A DNA stretch of 64,000 nt, taken from Sphingopyxis sp. LC363. GTDB taxonomy: Bacteria > Pseudomonadota > Alphaproteobacteria > Sphingomonadales > Sphingomonadaceae. The stretch lies in assembly GCF_000756385.1 (NCBI RefSeq), contig NZ_JNFC01000023.1, positions 170,502 to 234,501 on the forward strand, read 5' to 3'. This document shows, piece after piece, positions 8,533 to 18,292 of this stretch. The position numbers and the translations under genes were made by a program. The notes under the pieces were generated by a model, which saw only the letters and a list, made by a program, of their open reading frames with translations, did not search any database and was not told the DNA's origin. The stretch's first letter is position 1; every line of letters begins with the position of its first letter.

Positions 8533-9864
8533 TCAGGCCGGCTGTTCTGTCGGGCGACCCGCTTCGTTGCCGGTTCCGACGGCGTAGGCGGCCGATATGC
8601 GGCGATAGGATTTCGACCGGAAAGCCGCGATCGTCGCGATGACGCCGAGCGCGCCGGCAATCGAAAAGACGATCGCGATGCCGCGTTCGGGGCCGCGACC
8701 GTACCAGTCGCCGATCGCGTCGGCGCCGGCACCGTCGGTCATCAGCGGCACGAAGACGAACTGCGTCAGCGGCGCGATCAGGAAGGCGGTGAGCGGCGAG
8801 GCCGACTGCTCGACCGACTGGGCGAAGCCGAAAACGCGGCCCTGCCGTTCGTAGGGAACGACCTTTTGCAGCGTCGTCTGTTCGGCCGCTTCGGCATAGG
8901 GACCGAGGAACATCCAGAGAAAACAGCCTGCCGCAAGCAGCAGGATCGACGACTGGATCGTGAAGAAGACCGCGACGATCCATGCCGCCAGATTGACGAG
9001 AAGCAGGGTGCGGACGGGGTTCGCGCCGAGCCCGGTTCGCGCGATCACCATCCCGCTGAGGATGAAGGCGCAGGAAATGACGGCCCAGAGCAGCCCCCAT
9101 TCCTCGACCTTCATCAGCGACAGGCCATAGGCATCCATCAGCGCCATGAAGACGCCGCCGAGAAGATTGTTGAAGGTCGTGAAGAGGATGAGCGCGATGA
9201 GGCCCGGAATGCCGAGCACGACGCCGAGCGTCCCGGCAAGATCGATGCGCCGCGGCGCGTCGTGCATTTCGGTATTGCGCGGCTCGTCGACCCGAACGAA
9301 CAGCATGTGGAAAATCGCGACCAGCGTAAAGCCGATCGCGAAAGCCAGCGTCCCGACCATGCCGCCCCATGCGACGAGGAAGCCGCTGATCGCCGATGTC
9401 GTCAGGAAACCGATGCCGCTGACCATGCCGACGAGGCCATTTGCCTTATCGCGCCGGTCTTCTGGAACAAGGAGGGTGACGAGCGTGGGAAGCGCGATCA
9501 TGCGGATATTGCCGACGATCACGGCGAACATCGTGACGAGGATGAAAAGCCAGAGCGTGAGGCTGCCGGTATCCGCGCCGCGAATGTCGGGGTCGAGCGC
9601 ATAACCCGCCAGCGCGGCGGCGTAGAGCGCCAGCGACGCCATGCTCGACACGAGCATCATGTTGCGCTTGCCATGATGGTCGACGAGGCTGCCGAACCAG
9701 ATGCCGAGCGCGGCGGTGAGCACCAGATAGATGCCGGCGATCATCCCCGTCGCGAACACCGACCGGGTTTCGAGAAAGGTCCAGAAGGTCAGCGCGAACC
9801 ACACCGTGAAATTGGTGATATTGGCGATCAGGTTGTTGGCGAGGAGATGATGGAAGGGCTGCAT
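8533..9864 (-). CDS. MFS transporter
   Basis: A 443-residue major facilitator with about 12 predicted membrane segments. The loop between helices 2 and 3 reads GIWFGSLVDHHGKRNMMLV, matching the MFS G-x-x-x-D-R/K-x-G-R-R/K signature in degenerate form. It resembles the enterobactin-exporter-like MFS_3 group in its long N-terminal half. Its stop is 72 bases before the CoA transferase start on the same strand, so co-expression is possible. No substrate can be assigned. Confidence 0.82.
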   Translation of the reverse strand: MQPFHHLLANNLIANITNFTVWFALTFWTFLETRSVFATGMIAGIYLVLTAALGIWFGSLVDHHGKRNMMLVSSMASLALYAAALAGYALDPDIRGADTGSLTLWLFILVTMFAVIVGNIRMIALPTLVTLLVPEDRRDKANGLVGMVSGIGFLTTSAISGFLVAWGGMVGTLAFAIGFTLVAIFHMLFVRVDEPRNTEMHDAPRRIDLAGTLGVVLGIPGLIALILFTTFNNLLGGVFMALMDAYGLSLMKVEEWGLLWAVISCAFILSGMVIARTGLGANPVRTLLLVNLAAWIVAVFFTIQSSILLLAAGCFLWMFLGPYAEAAEQTTLQKVVPYERQGRVFGFAQSVEQSASPLTAFLIAPLTQFVFVPLMTDGAGADAIGDWYGRGPERGIAIVFSIAGALGVIATIAAFRSKSYRRISAAYAVGTGNEAGRPTEQPA

Positions 9865-9890
9865 GGGAGGCGCAATCTAGCGCTCCCGCC

Positions 9891-9937
9891 CAAAAGGAAA
9901 AGGGCCGGTCGCATCGCGCGCCGGCCCTCTTTTTTTC
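9891..9937 (-). terminator. Rho-independent terminator downstream of ornithine decarboxylase
   Basis: AGGGCCGG (9901-9908) pairs with CCGGCCCT (9921-9928) around a 12-base loop. On the minus strand the stem is followed by TTTTCCTTTTG. On the plus strand it is followed by a clean run of eight T, so it may work both ways. Confidence 0.75.
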
Positions 9938-9951
9938 CGAATTGCCGTCCG

Positions 9952-11145
9952 TCAGAACAGCTTGGTCACCGTCGCGCTGCGGCGTTCCTGTTCGACTTCG
10001 CCCGTATAGAGGCTGACCATGGGTTCGTCGCTGACGACATGGGTCTCGTCGGCGCCGAAGCCGTTGAACTTGGTCCGCATCGCGCAGCCATAGGCGCCGA
10101 GCATCCCGATCTCGATGAAATCGCCGGCCTTGATGTCGGCAGGCAGGAAGAAAGGCCCCGCCATATGGTCGAGATCGTCGCAGGTCGGGCCGTAGAAGCT
10201 GAACGGCACCATCTCGGCGTCGCTGCCCGCGTCGCGCTGCAGCGTGACCGGAAAGCGCCAGCCGACATGCGCGGCGTCGAACAGCGCGCCATAGGCGCCG
10301 TCGTTAATGTAGAGTTCCTCGCCGCGGCGCTTTTCGACGCGGACGATCAGCGAGCTATACTCGGCCGACAGCGCGCGGCCCGGTTCGCACCAGAGTTCGG
10401 CCGAATAGCTGATCGGCAGGCTTTCGAAGCTGCGGTGGATCGTCTCGAAGTAGGCGTCGAGCGGCGGCGGCTCCATGCCCGGATAGGATGAGGGAAAGCC
10501 GCCCCCGACATCGATGATGTCGACGGTGACCGACGCCGCGACGATCGCGGCGCGGACGCGCTCCATCGCCTGCGCATAGGCGTGCGGCGTCATCGCCTGG
10601 CTGCCGACGTGGAAGCAGATACCGAGCGCGTCGGCGGCCTGCCGCGTCGCCATCAGCAGTTCGGCGACCTCGTCGGGCTCGGCGCCGAACTTGGCGGCGA
10701 GGCTGAGCTTCGAATGGTCCGACGAGACGCGCAGGCGCACGAGCAGGTTCAGATCCTGCGCGCCTTCGGTCGCGCGGACGATCTTTTCGAGCTCGTCGAG
10801 CGTGTCGAGCGAGAAAGTGCGCACGCCATGCTTCCAATAAGCTTCGGAAATCGCTTCCTCGGCCTTCACCGGGTGCATGAAGCAGAGCGTCGCCTGCGGC
10901 AGCGTGCGCGCAACGAGGCGGACCTCGGCGATCGACGCGACGTCATAATGGGTGACACCCGAATCCCACAGCACGCGCAGCAGGTCGGGCGACGGATTCG
11001 CCTTGACCGCATACATGGTCGTGCCGGGAAATCGCTCGATGAAGAAACGCGCTGCGCGCCGCGCGGCATGCGGGCGGACAAGCGTAACAGGTTCGACCGG
11101 CGAAAGTGCCTGAATCAGCCCGTGGGCGCTATGATGCTGGTGCAA
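9952..11145 (-). CDS. Group IV (fold III) ornithine decarboxylase-type enzyme
   Basis: PLP enzyme of the eukaryote-like ornithine/lysine decarboxylase family, 397 residues, expected to make putrescine from ornithine. PLP Lys48 lies in MYAVKANPSPDLL. HVGSQ, DVGGGFPSSYPG and CEPGRALSAE are the cofactor and phosphate motifs, and C322 in GPTCDDLD is the catalytic cysteine. Start at TTG 11145 is a best guess, as no ATG lies near the family N-terminus. The carboxynorspermidine genes at 13208 and 15978 support the polyamine role. Lysine as a co-substrate cannot be excluded. Confidence 0.9.
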   Translation of the reverse strand: MHQHHSAHGLIQALSPVEPVTLVRPHAARRAARFFIERFPGTTMYAVKANPSPDLLRVLWDSGVTHYDVASIAEVRLVARTLPQATLCFMHPVKAEEAISEAYWKHGVRTFSLDTLDELEKIVRATEGAQDLNLLVRLRVSSDHSKLSLAAKFGAEPDEVAELLMATRQAADALGICFHVGSQAMTPHAYAQAMERVRAAIVAASVTVDIIDVGGGFPSSYPGMEPPPLDAYFETIHRSFESLPISYSAELWCEPGRALSAEYSSLIVRVEKRRGEELYINDGAYGALFDAAHVGWRFPVTLQRDAGSDAEMVPFSFYGPTCDDLDHMAGPFFLPADIKAGDFIEIGMLGAYGCAMRTKFNGFGADETHVVSDEPMVSLYTGEVEQERRSATVTKLF

Positions 11146-11300
11146 CTCAAGGGACCCCCAAAAATAACGTTAAACATCCAAGGCTGCCTTGCGGTTATTG
11201 GAAGTCCCCCTGGGGCAGCGGGTTGCGCATATATGGCGGGGGGTCTCCCCTGTAAAGACCCTCCCTCGCAATTTTGTAACGCGATGGTAACAGGCGAAGT
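11146..11300 (-). promoter_or_regulatory. Structured leader upstream of ornithine decarboxylase
   Basis: The leader on the minus strand can form several short hairpins: GGGTCT with AGACCC across TTACAGGGG; CCCC-A-GGGG; and CAAGG-CAG-CCTTG. A small frame, ATG at 11177 reading MFNVIFGGPLSC, runs through the enzyme's start codon to 11115. Conserved leader RNAs (the speF motif) are known upstream of this enzyme family in alphaproteobacteria. Whether this is one needs a covariance-model match. Confidence 0.35.
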
Positions 11301-11422
11301 CGAACCGGGGCCGATCCGTGTCAAACCGCGTCGAGCCGCGCAATGCGAGACGAGTACGAGACAAGGCTTTGTCGTCGCGCTAGAGACGGCACATAGTCAA
11401 AGCCGAAAAGGACCTCCCCGCC

Positions 11423-13075
11423 ATGGTGTCTCGCGCCGACGTGAATCATGACTTTTCCGACGCGGAACTCGAAGAATTGGCAGCCTATGGCACGATCGAG
11501 TCGCATCGCGCCGGCGACCTGATCGTCGAGGAAGGCGCGATGGCGCCCGACTGCATCATCACCCTGTCGGGGCATACCGATATCTATGCGTCGACCGACG
11601 AGGGGCGCAAACGCGTCGGCTGGATGGAGCGCGGACAGTTTTCGGGCGACCTGTCGGTCCTGACCGGTCAGCGCCACCTGTCGCGCGTCGAAATGGGCGC
11701 GGACGGCGAGATCATTCGCATCGCTCACGCCGATTTCCAGCGGCTGATCGCGAGCAACAGCCATTATTCGGATATCTTCGTCCGCGTGCTTTCGGCGCGA
11801 CGCGAGTTCAGCAAGCACCGCGGCTTTGCCGTCACGATCATCATCGGCGCGGCGATGGATCGCAGCGTCTATGCGATACGCGACCTGTTGATGAAGCACG
11901 GCGTCGCGCATCGCTGGTTCGACCCCGCCGACGGGCCGGTCGCAGGACATCTGCTCGCCGAGCGCGGGCTGACCGAGGATCAGCTGCCGGTCGCGATCCT
12001 CGGCGCCGCCGAAGTGCTGGTGCAACCGACCCCCGAGCAGCTTGCGGTGGGGCTCGGGCTCGATCTGCTTCCGGATGGCGCGACCGCCGATGTGCTCGTC
12101 GTCGGGAGCGGGCCCGGCGGGCTCGCGGCGGCGGTCTATGCCGCCTCAGAAGGGCTGACGGTCATCGCGCTGGATTCGCTCGCGCCGGGCGGACAGGCGG
12201 GCACTTCGTCGAAGATCGAAAATTATCTCGGCTTTCCGACCGGCATTTCGGGGAACGAGCTAGCGCGCCGCGCGACGGTTCAGGCGCAGAAATTCGGTGC
12301 GCGGCTGGTGTCGCCGGTGCGCGCCGCGTCGATTAATCGCGACGGCGACGCCTATTGCCTGCACCTCGCCGACGGACGCAAGCTGCGCAGCCGTGCGGTG
12401 GTCGTGGCGAGCGGCGCGAAATATCAGAGCCTGCCGATCGACGGGATAGAGGCCTATGAGGGCCGCGGCATCTATTATGGCGCGACGCCGATGGAGGCGC
12501 AGCTGTGCAGCGACGCCGAGGTGACGATCGTCGGAGCGGGCAATTCGGCGGGGCAGGGGGCGATCTATCTCGCGAGCGTCGCGAAGAAGGTCTATGTGAT
12601 TTTCCGTCGCGGCAGCCTCCGCGAGACGATGTCGGAGTATCTCGTCAAGCGGCTGGAGGAGCATCCGAATATCGAGATCATCCCGTCGACCGACGTCGTC
12701 GCGCTGCACGGCGAAGAACATCTGGCGGGCCTGACCTATCGTTGTCGCGAAACCGGAGACGAGGGGCATTGCGATTGCGGCTTCCTGTTCCTCTTTCTGG
12801 GCGCAAGCCCGAACACGAGTTGGCTGCCCAAGGAAATGGTGTGCGACGAGCGCGGCTTCGTGAAGACCGGCACAGACATCGCTCCGCTCGAGCTCGTCAA
12901 GGCGGGCTGGTCGCTCGACCGCATGCCGAGCCGGTTCGAGACGAGCTGGCCGCGCATCTATGCCGTCGGCGACGTTCGCAAGGGATCGGTGAAGCGCGTC
13001 GCCTCGTCGGTCGGCGAGGGATCGGTCGTGGTCAGCGACATCCATCAGGCGCTGGCGGAGCTTGGCACCCAATAA
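11423..13075 (+). CDS. Cyclic-nucleotide-binding-domain / thioredoxin-reductase-like flavoprotein
   Basis: A 550-residue fusion. Residues about 10-130 match a cAMP/cGMP-binding (CRP-type) beta-barrel, with GQFSGDLSVLTGQRHLSRVE as the phosphate-cassette-like segment. Residues about 220-550 are a pyridine nucleotide-disulfide oxidoreductase fold, with the FAD loop VVGSGPGGLAAAVYAASEG near 224, an NAD(P)H loop IVGAGNSAGQGAIYLA near 368, and a late YAVGDVRKGSVKRVASSVGEG. The usual CxxC redox pair of thioredoxin reductase is absent: that segment reads GRGIYYGATPMEAQLC. It is therefore not a classical TrxB. Its partner and the nucleotide bound are unknown. Confidence 0.85.
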   Translation: MVSRADVNHDFSDAELEELAAYGTIESHRAGDLIVEEGAMAPDCIITLSGHTDIYASTDEGRKRVGWMERGQFSGDLSVLTGQRHLSRVEMGADGEIIRIAHADFQRLIASNSHYSDIFVRVLSARREFSKHRGFAVTIIIGAAMDRSVYAIRDLLMKHGVAHRWFDPADGPVAGHLLAERGLTEDQLPVAILGAAEVLVQPTPEQLAVGLGLDLLPDGATADVLVVGSGPGGLAAAVYAASEGLTVIALDSLAPGGQAGTSSKIENYLGFPTGISGNELARRATVQAQKFGARLVSPVRAASINRDGDAYCLHLADGRKLRSRAVVVASGAKYQSLPIDGIEAYEGRGIYYGATPMEAQLCSDAEVTIVGAGNSAGQGAIYLASVAKKVYVIFRRGSLRETMSEYLVKRLEEHPNIEIIPSTDVVALHGEEHLAGLTYRCRETGDEGHCDCGFLFLFLGASPNTSWLPKEMVCDERGFVKTGTDIAPLELVKAGWSLDRMPSRFETSWPRIYAVGDVRKGSVKRVASSVGEGSVVVSDIHQALAELGTQ

Positions 13076-13206
13076 TCCTCCCTGCCGCGAAGCGATGGGG
13101 AGGGGGACCGCTCGCGTAGCGAGTGGTGGTGGAGGGGCGGCGTCACAGCCCCTCCGTCAGCGCTCCGCGCTGCCACCTCCCCATGGCTTCGCCACGGGGA
13201 GGATCA
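13076..13206. repeat. Interspersed palindromic repeat, copy 1
   Basis: About 130 bases between convergent genes, with inverted outer arms (left TCCTCCCTGCCGCGAAGCG, right CTTCGCCACGGGGAGGA) and an inner GGAGGGGC / GCCCCTCC pair. A near-identical copy lies at 51584-51721. No coding content is seen. Confidence 0.8.
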
Positions 13207-13207
13207 A

Positions 13208-14380
13208 TTACCCCAGCCGCGTCTTGAAATCCTCGTAACCGAATTCGCGGATCTGCGTCAGTTCGTCACTCTCGCTGTCCCACAGCCAGATCGACGGCAG
13301 CGGCACGCCGTTGAAGGTGTTCGTCTTGACCATCGAATAATGCGCCTGGTCGAGAAAGGCGAAGCGCTGGCCGATCCGCGCGCCGCCGGGCAGGCGATAG
13401 TCGCCGATCACGTCGCCCGCGAGGCACGACGGGCCGCCGAGACGCGTGGGCATGCCCTCGCTACCTTCATCGAGCATCGCCGGACGGTAGGGCGCCTCGA
13501 TCACGTCGGGCATGTGGCAAGTCGCCGATATGTCGGTGATACCGATCGGCATGCCATTGTCGAACAGGTCGAGGATTTCGCCTACCAGAATGCCCGCGTC
13601 GAGCGCGATCGCTTCGCCGGGTTCGATCATCACGTCGCAATCGGTCGCCGCGCGCACCTGTTTGAGGAAGGCGATCAGGTCGTCGACCTGATAGTCGGCG
13701 CGCGTCACATGGTGCCCGCCGCCGAAATTAATCCATTTGAGCTGGTTGAAAAAGGGGCGCAGCATCGGCTGCACCGCGTCCCAGGTGCGCTGGAGCGGCG
13801 GAAAATCCTGCTCGCACAGGCTGTGCATATGGACGCCGTCGACGCCCTCCATATGCTCGGGCAGCAATTGGCTGATCGGAAAGCCGAGGCGGCTGCACGG
13901 CGCGGCGGGGTCGTATTTCGCGACCTCGCCCTCGCTGTGCATCGGGTTGATGCGCAGGCCGATGTCGAACGTCGCGCCTTGGGCGCGCAACTCGTCGAGC
14001 AGCGGGCGGAAGCGCGCAATCTGACCGGGCGAATTGAAGATGAGATGGTCCGACAGCGCCGCGATCTCGGGCAGGTCGATCTCCTTGTAGCCCGCGCAAT
14101 AGGTCGCGACTTCGCCGCCATATTCGCTGCGGCCGAGCTTTGCTTCGTAGAGGCCCGAGGCGCACACGCCGTCGAGATAGTCGGCGACGGTCGATCCCAG
14201 CGACCACATCGAAAAGGCCTTGAGCGCCGCGAGCACGCGCGCGCCCGATGCGTCGCCGATATGACGGAGCAGCGCGAGGTTCGCGCGCACTTTCGCTGCA
14301 TCGACGACGAAGGCGGGAGAGGGGACGCGGCTCAGGTCGAAGCGGGCAAAGGCTCCGGGGTCGCCGGCACGGGTTTCCAT
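13208..14380 (-). CDS. nspC: Carboxynorspermidine / carboxyspermidine decarboxylase
   Basis: PLP fold III decarboxylase, 390 residues, that removes the carboxyl group of carboxy(nor)spermidine as the last step of the aspartate-semialdehyde polyamine route. PLP Lys54 is in VLAALKAFSMW; HMHSLCEQDF, NFGGGHHVTR and EPGEAIALDAG are typical. The catalytic cysteine is in GGPSCLAGD near 319. It sits in a minus-strand run with the matching dehydrogenase at 15978. With putrescine from the nearby decarboxylase, spermidine is the expected product. Confidence 0.93.
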   Translation of the reverse strand: METRAGDPGAFARFDLSRVPSPAFVVDAAKVRANLALLRHIGDASGARVLAALKAFSMWSLGSTVADYLDGVCASGLYEAKLGRSEYGGEVATYCAGYKEIDLPEIAALSDHLIFNSPGQIARFRPLLDELRAQGATFDIGLRINPMHSEGEVAKYDPAAPCSRLGFPISQLLPEHMEGVDGVHMHSLCEQDFPPLQRTWDAVQPMLRPFFNQLKWINFGGGHHVTRADYQVDDLIAFLKQVRAATDCDVMIEPGEAIALDAGILVGEILDLFDNGMPIGITDISATCHMPDVIEAPYRPAMLDEGSEGMPTRLGGPSCLAGDVIGDYRLPGGARIGQRFAFLDQAHYSMVKTNTFNGVPLPSIWLWDSESDELTQIREFGYEDFKTRLG

Positions 14381-14404
14381 GTCGCTTGGGATTCCTGAAT
14401 TAAG

Positions 14405-14755
14405 TCAGACCGCGATGGGTCCCTTGAAGATGAAGAACGCCCCCGCCGCGATCAGACCGAAGCCGACGAGATGGTTCAAGGTCAGCTTCTCACCGAGCCA
14501 GAAGACCGCGAACCCGGCGAATATGATCAGCGTGATCACTTCTTGCAAGGTCTTGAGTTCGGCGGCGCTGTAAACGCCATAGCCGATCCGGTTCGCCGGG
14601 ATGACGAGGCAATATTCGAAAAAGGCGATCCCCCACGCGATCAGCACCGCGAGCCACACCGGCCGCGACACCGCCCCGAGTTGTCCATACCAGGCGAAGG
14701 TCATGAAGATGTTCGAAACGAACAGCAGCCCGATGGGCGCGAGCCAGGCGGTCAT
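14405..14755 (-). CDS. DUF486 (DMT-superfamily) small membrane protein
   Basis: A 116-residue protein with four hydrophobic segments, starting MTAWLAPIGLLFVSNIFMTFAWYG and containing the family-typical EYCLVIPANRIGY and LKTLQEVITL. The ATG overlaps the stop of the upstream hydrolase (ATGA), and the gene ends 24 bases before nspC, so the three are probably one transcript. The function of DUF486 proteins is unknown. A polyamine or metabolite exporter is a guess from position only. Confidence 0.85.
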   Translation of the reverse strand: MTAWLAPIGLLFVSNIFMTFAWYGQLGAVSRPVWLAVLIAWGIAFFEYCLVIPANRIGYGVYSAAELKTLQEVITLIIFAGFAVFWLGEKLTLNHLVGFGLIAAGAFFIFKGPIAV

Positions 14756-15846
14756 TTCGGGTCTTTCGTCGCGGTCAGCGGCAGCACGTCGCGAAACAGC
14801 GCGGCGAAGAAATGCCCCGGTTCCTCGACCATCGGCATATGCGCCGAATGTTCGAGCCAGACGAGCTTCTTCGAGGGTGCCTTGACCTGTCCGAACCACT
14901 GGGCCGCAACAGGCGAAGGGACAGTATAATCATGCCGTCCGAGCAGGAAGACGATCGGCACGTCCATCTTCTTCACTTTCGTGAAGCTGACATCGGCGAG
15001 GCGCGGCCAGAGCGTCGTCACCGAAAATTCGCTGCCCTTGCCCCAAGCCTGCACGTCTGCTGGCCCATATTCGGGCGACAGGCGCGGGGTCTGGAAATAA
15101 TATTTGAGGTCGGGCTTGTTGTAGATGAGCGATCCGTAGGGGATCGCATATTTGCGCCAGCCGTCGGCCTTGGCGATGGTGAATTCGCCTTGCGGATAGG
15201 GGGCGAGTGCGTCGAGCGCCGCGACGGCTTCCGTATTGCCCGCCGCGAGCGCCTTTGCGCGCGTCCACGCCATGCCCGTTTTTTCACCTTCGCGAAAATC
15301 GATGCCCTGGCCGACGCCGACATAGGCGTAGAGAAGGTCGGGCCGCTCGACCGCGACCGACAGGCCGACGATCGAGCCCCAGCTGTGCCCCATCAGCACG
15401 ACCTTGCGCTTGGCATAGCGTTTCTTGAGTAGCTCGATCAGTTCGATGGCGTCGTCGCGATAGCGTTCGGGCGTCATCGTCGGCGCGAGCGTCGCGGGGT
15501 CGTTGAGCGGATAGCTGCGTCCGGCGCCGCGCTGATCATATTGCACGACCGTGAAGACATCCTCCCATGGCCGCTGGAAGGCCCATGCGAAGGGCATCTC
15601 GACCGCGCCCGGACCGCCATGGACGAAGATCAGGATCGGATTCGCCTTGTCCGAGCCGCGGACGTTCACGACCTGCCGCGCGCCGCCGAGCGTGACCTCG
15701 AACGTCTCCTGTACCCCGTTCGGCGTCACGATCTTGCCGATGTCGGCGATGATCGCACGAGCGGGGGCATAGGGATCGTCGGATTGGGCTGCGACGGGGG
15801 TGGCGAAAGCCGCAAGCAGCGCGGCAGTCAGGAGGGCGATTCTCAT
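14752..15846 (-). CDS. Secreted alpha/beta hydrolase, proline iminopeptidase-like (S33)
   Basis: A 364-residue alpha/beta hydrolase with a clear signal peptide (MRIALLTAALLAAFATPVAA, cleavage after about 20). HGGPG at 76-80 forms the oxyanion loop typical of family S33, DQRGAGRS follows, and the nucleophile Ser155 sits in GHSWGS. Candidates for the rest of the triad are the Asp in LLGRHDYTVP and the His in LEHSAHMPMVEEPG. Released N-terminal proline from peptides is the family activity, but sequence alone does not separate peptidase from other hydrolases. It lies inside the polyamine gene run. Confidence 0.85.
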   Translation of the reverse strand: MRIALLTAALLAAFATPVAAQSDDPYAPARAIIADIGKIVTPNGVQETFEVTLGGARQVVNVRGSDKANPILIFVHGGPGAVEMPFAWAFQRPWEDVFTVVQYDQRGAGRSYPLNDPATLAPTMTPERYRDDAIELIELLKKRYAKRKVVLMGHSWGSIVGLSVAVERPDLLYAYVGVGQGIDFREGEKTGMAWTRAKALAAGNTEAVAALDALAPYPQGEFTIAKADGWRKYAIPYGSLIYNKPDLKYYFQTPRLSPEYGPADVQAWGKGSEFSVTTLWPRLADVSFTKVKKMDVPIVFLLGRHDYTVPSPVAAQWFGQVKAPSKKLVWLEHSAHMPMVEEPGHFFAALFRDVLPLTATKDPK

Positions 15847-15878
15847 GCCCGATCCTTAGCGCGCCAACCCTGCGATGT

Positions 15879-15956
15879 CGTCATCCCGGCGAAGGCCGGG
15901 ATCTCGCCCTATCGCATCGACGCGCCGGCGAGATCCCGGCCTTCGCCGGGATGACG
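15879..15956. repeat. REP-type palindromic pair
   Basis: CGTCATCCCGGCGAAGGCCG opens an 78-base perfect-armed inverted repeat closing with CGGCCTTCGCCGGGATGACG. Each arm is itself palindromic (CCCGGCGAAGGCCGGG). The same unit occurs at 32508-32585. It lies between two minus-strand genes of the polyamine run and might attenuate transcription there. Confidence 0.85.
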
Positions 15957-15977
15957 GATTTTTGGGATGGCGGGCCT

Positions 15978-17186
<1,209 letters not shown>

Positions 17187-17249
17187 GAAAAATCTCCTGC
17201 CCGCTATGCTGCGGCTTGTGTTGTATGCCGCGCCCTATAGGACGAAGCC

Positions 17250-18239
17250 ATGACACAGCAAAGCCCCGAAGCCCTGATCGATCCGACACGTACGCCCACG
17301 CTTGCAGGGGTCGAACGCGCGGCGGCGAAAGTCGCTGCATTGCTGCCGCCGACCCCGCTGCTGCCGCTTGAGGTCGATGGCAGGACGATCTGGTGCAAGG
17401 CCGAGTGCCTGCAGCCGGTCGGCGCCTTCAAGATCCGCGGCGCGTGGCACCGGCTGACCGACCTCAGCCCCGAACAGGCCAATGAAGGCGTCGTCGGGGT
17501 GTCGAGCGGCAACCATGCGCAGGGGGTCGCCTGGGCGGCGAAGCGGCTGGGGATCAAGGCGACGATCGTGATGCCGAGCAATGCGCCGGCGATGAAGCTC
17601 GCCGCGACGCGCAAGCTCGGCGCCGAGGTGGTGCTCTATGACCGCGTCACCGAATCGCGCGACGCGGTCGCCGCCAAGCTGCTCGCCGAGCGCGGCGGAA
17701 CGCTCGTCCATGCCTATGGCGACCCGTGGATCATCGAGGGACAGGGCAGCGCCGGGATCGAGGCGGCGGCGCAGATGAAGGCGCGCGGCATCGACGGCCC
17801 CGACAAGGTGATCGCCTGTTGCGGCGGCGGCGGTCTGTCGGCGGGGCTCGCGCTTGCCTTGCCCGATGCCGAGATCGTCGCGGTCGAACCCGAGGGCTGG
17901 GACGATGTGACGCGCAGCCTTGCCGCGGGCAAAATCCTCTCGGTCGAGGATATGGCCTATCCGACCGAATGCGACGCGCTTCAGACGCCCGAAACCTGGC
18001 CCATCAACTTCGCGGTACTGCAGGCGCGCGGCGTAAAGGGCGTCGTTGTGACGCGGAGCGAAGTGCGCGATGCGATGCGGCTGGCGTTCGAGAGACTGCA
18101 CCTCGTCGTCGAGCCCGGCGGCGCGGCGGCGCTCGCGGCGGTGCTCGCGGGGAAAGTATGGGTGACCGATGCGACGCTCGTCACCCTGTCGGGCGGCAAT
18201 GTCGACCCGCTGAAATTCGCCGAGATCATCACCGAATAG
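17250..18239 (+). CDS. Threonine/serine dehydratase (PLP fold II)
   Basis: Deaminates threonine to 2-oxobutyrate (or serine to pyruvate). It has 329 residues and no C-terminal ACT domain, so it is the short catabolic or biosynthetic form without isoleucine feedback. PLP Lys61 is in PVGAFKIRGAW; SSGNHAQGVAWAA binds the substrate, CCGGGGLSAG the PLP phosphate, and LSGGNVDP closes the fold. It is divergent from the polyamine run, with a 63-base gap. Serine racemase-like activity cannot be excluded. Confidence 0.9.
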   Translation: MTQQSPEALIDPTRTPTLAGVERAAAKVAALLPPTPLLPLEVDGRTIWCKAECLQPVGAFKIRGAWHRLTDLSPEQANEGVVGVSSGNHAQGVAWAAKRLGIKATIVMPSNAPAMKLAATRKLGAEVVLYDRVTESRDAVAAKLLAERGGTLVHAYGDPWIIEGQGSAGIEAAAQMKARGIDGPDKVIACCGGGGLSAGLALALPDAEIVAVEPEGWDDVTRSLAAGKILSVEDMAYPTECDALQTPETWPINFAVLQARGVKGVVVTRSEVRDAMRLAFERLHLVVEPGGAAALAAVLAGKVWVTDATLVTLSGGNVDPLKFAEIITE

Positions 18240-18292
18240 GCTGGCGGAAACTTATCCGCCCGCATGCGTTTGGACGGGGAAGGAGAAGCAAG

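Noticed and set aside
17726..18292. Longer version of the lipoprotein gene starting inside threonine dehydratase
   Set aside because: It would overlap the dehydratase out of frame; the ATG at 18293 gives a lipobox signal and has a ribosome site.
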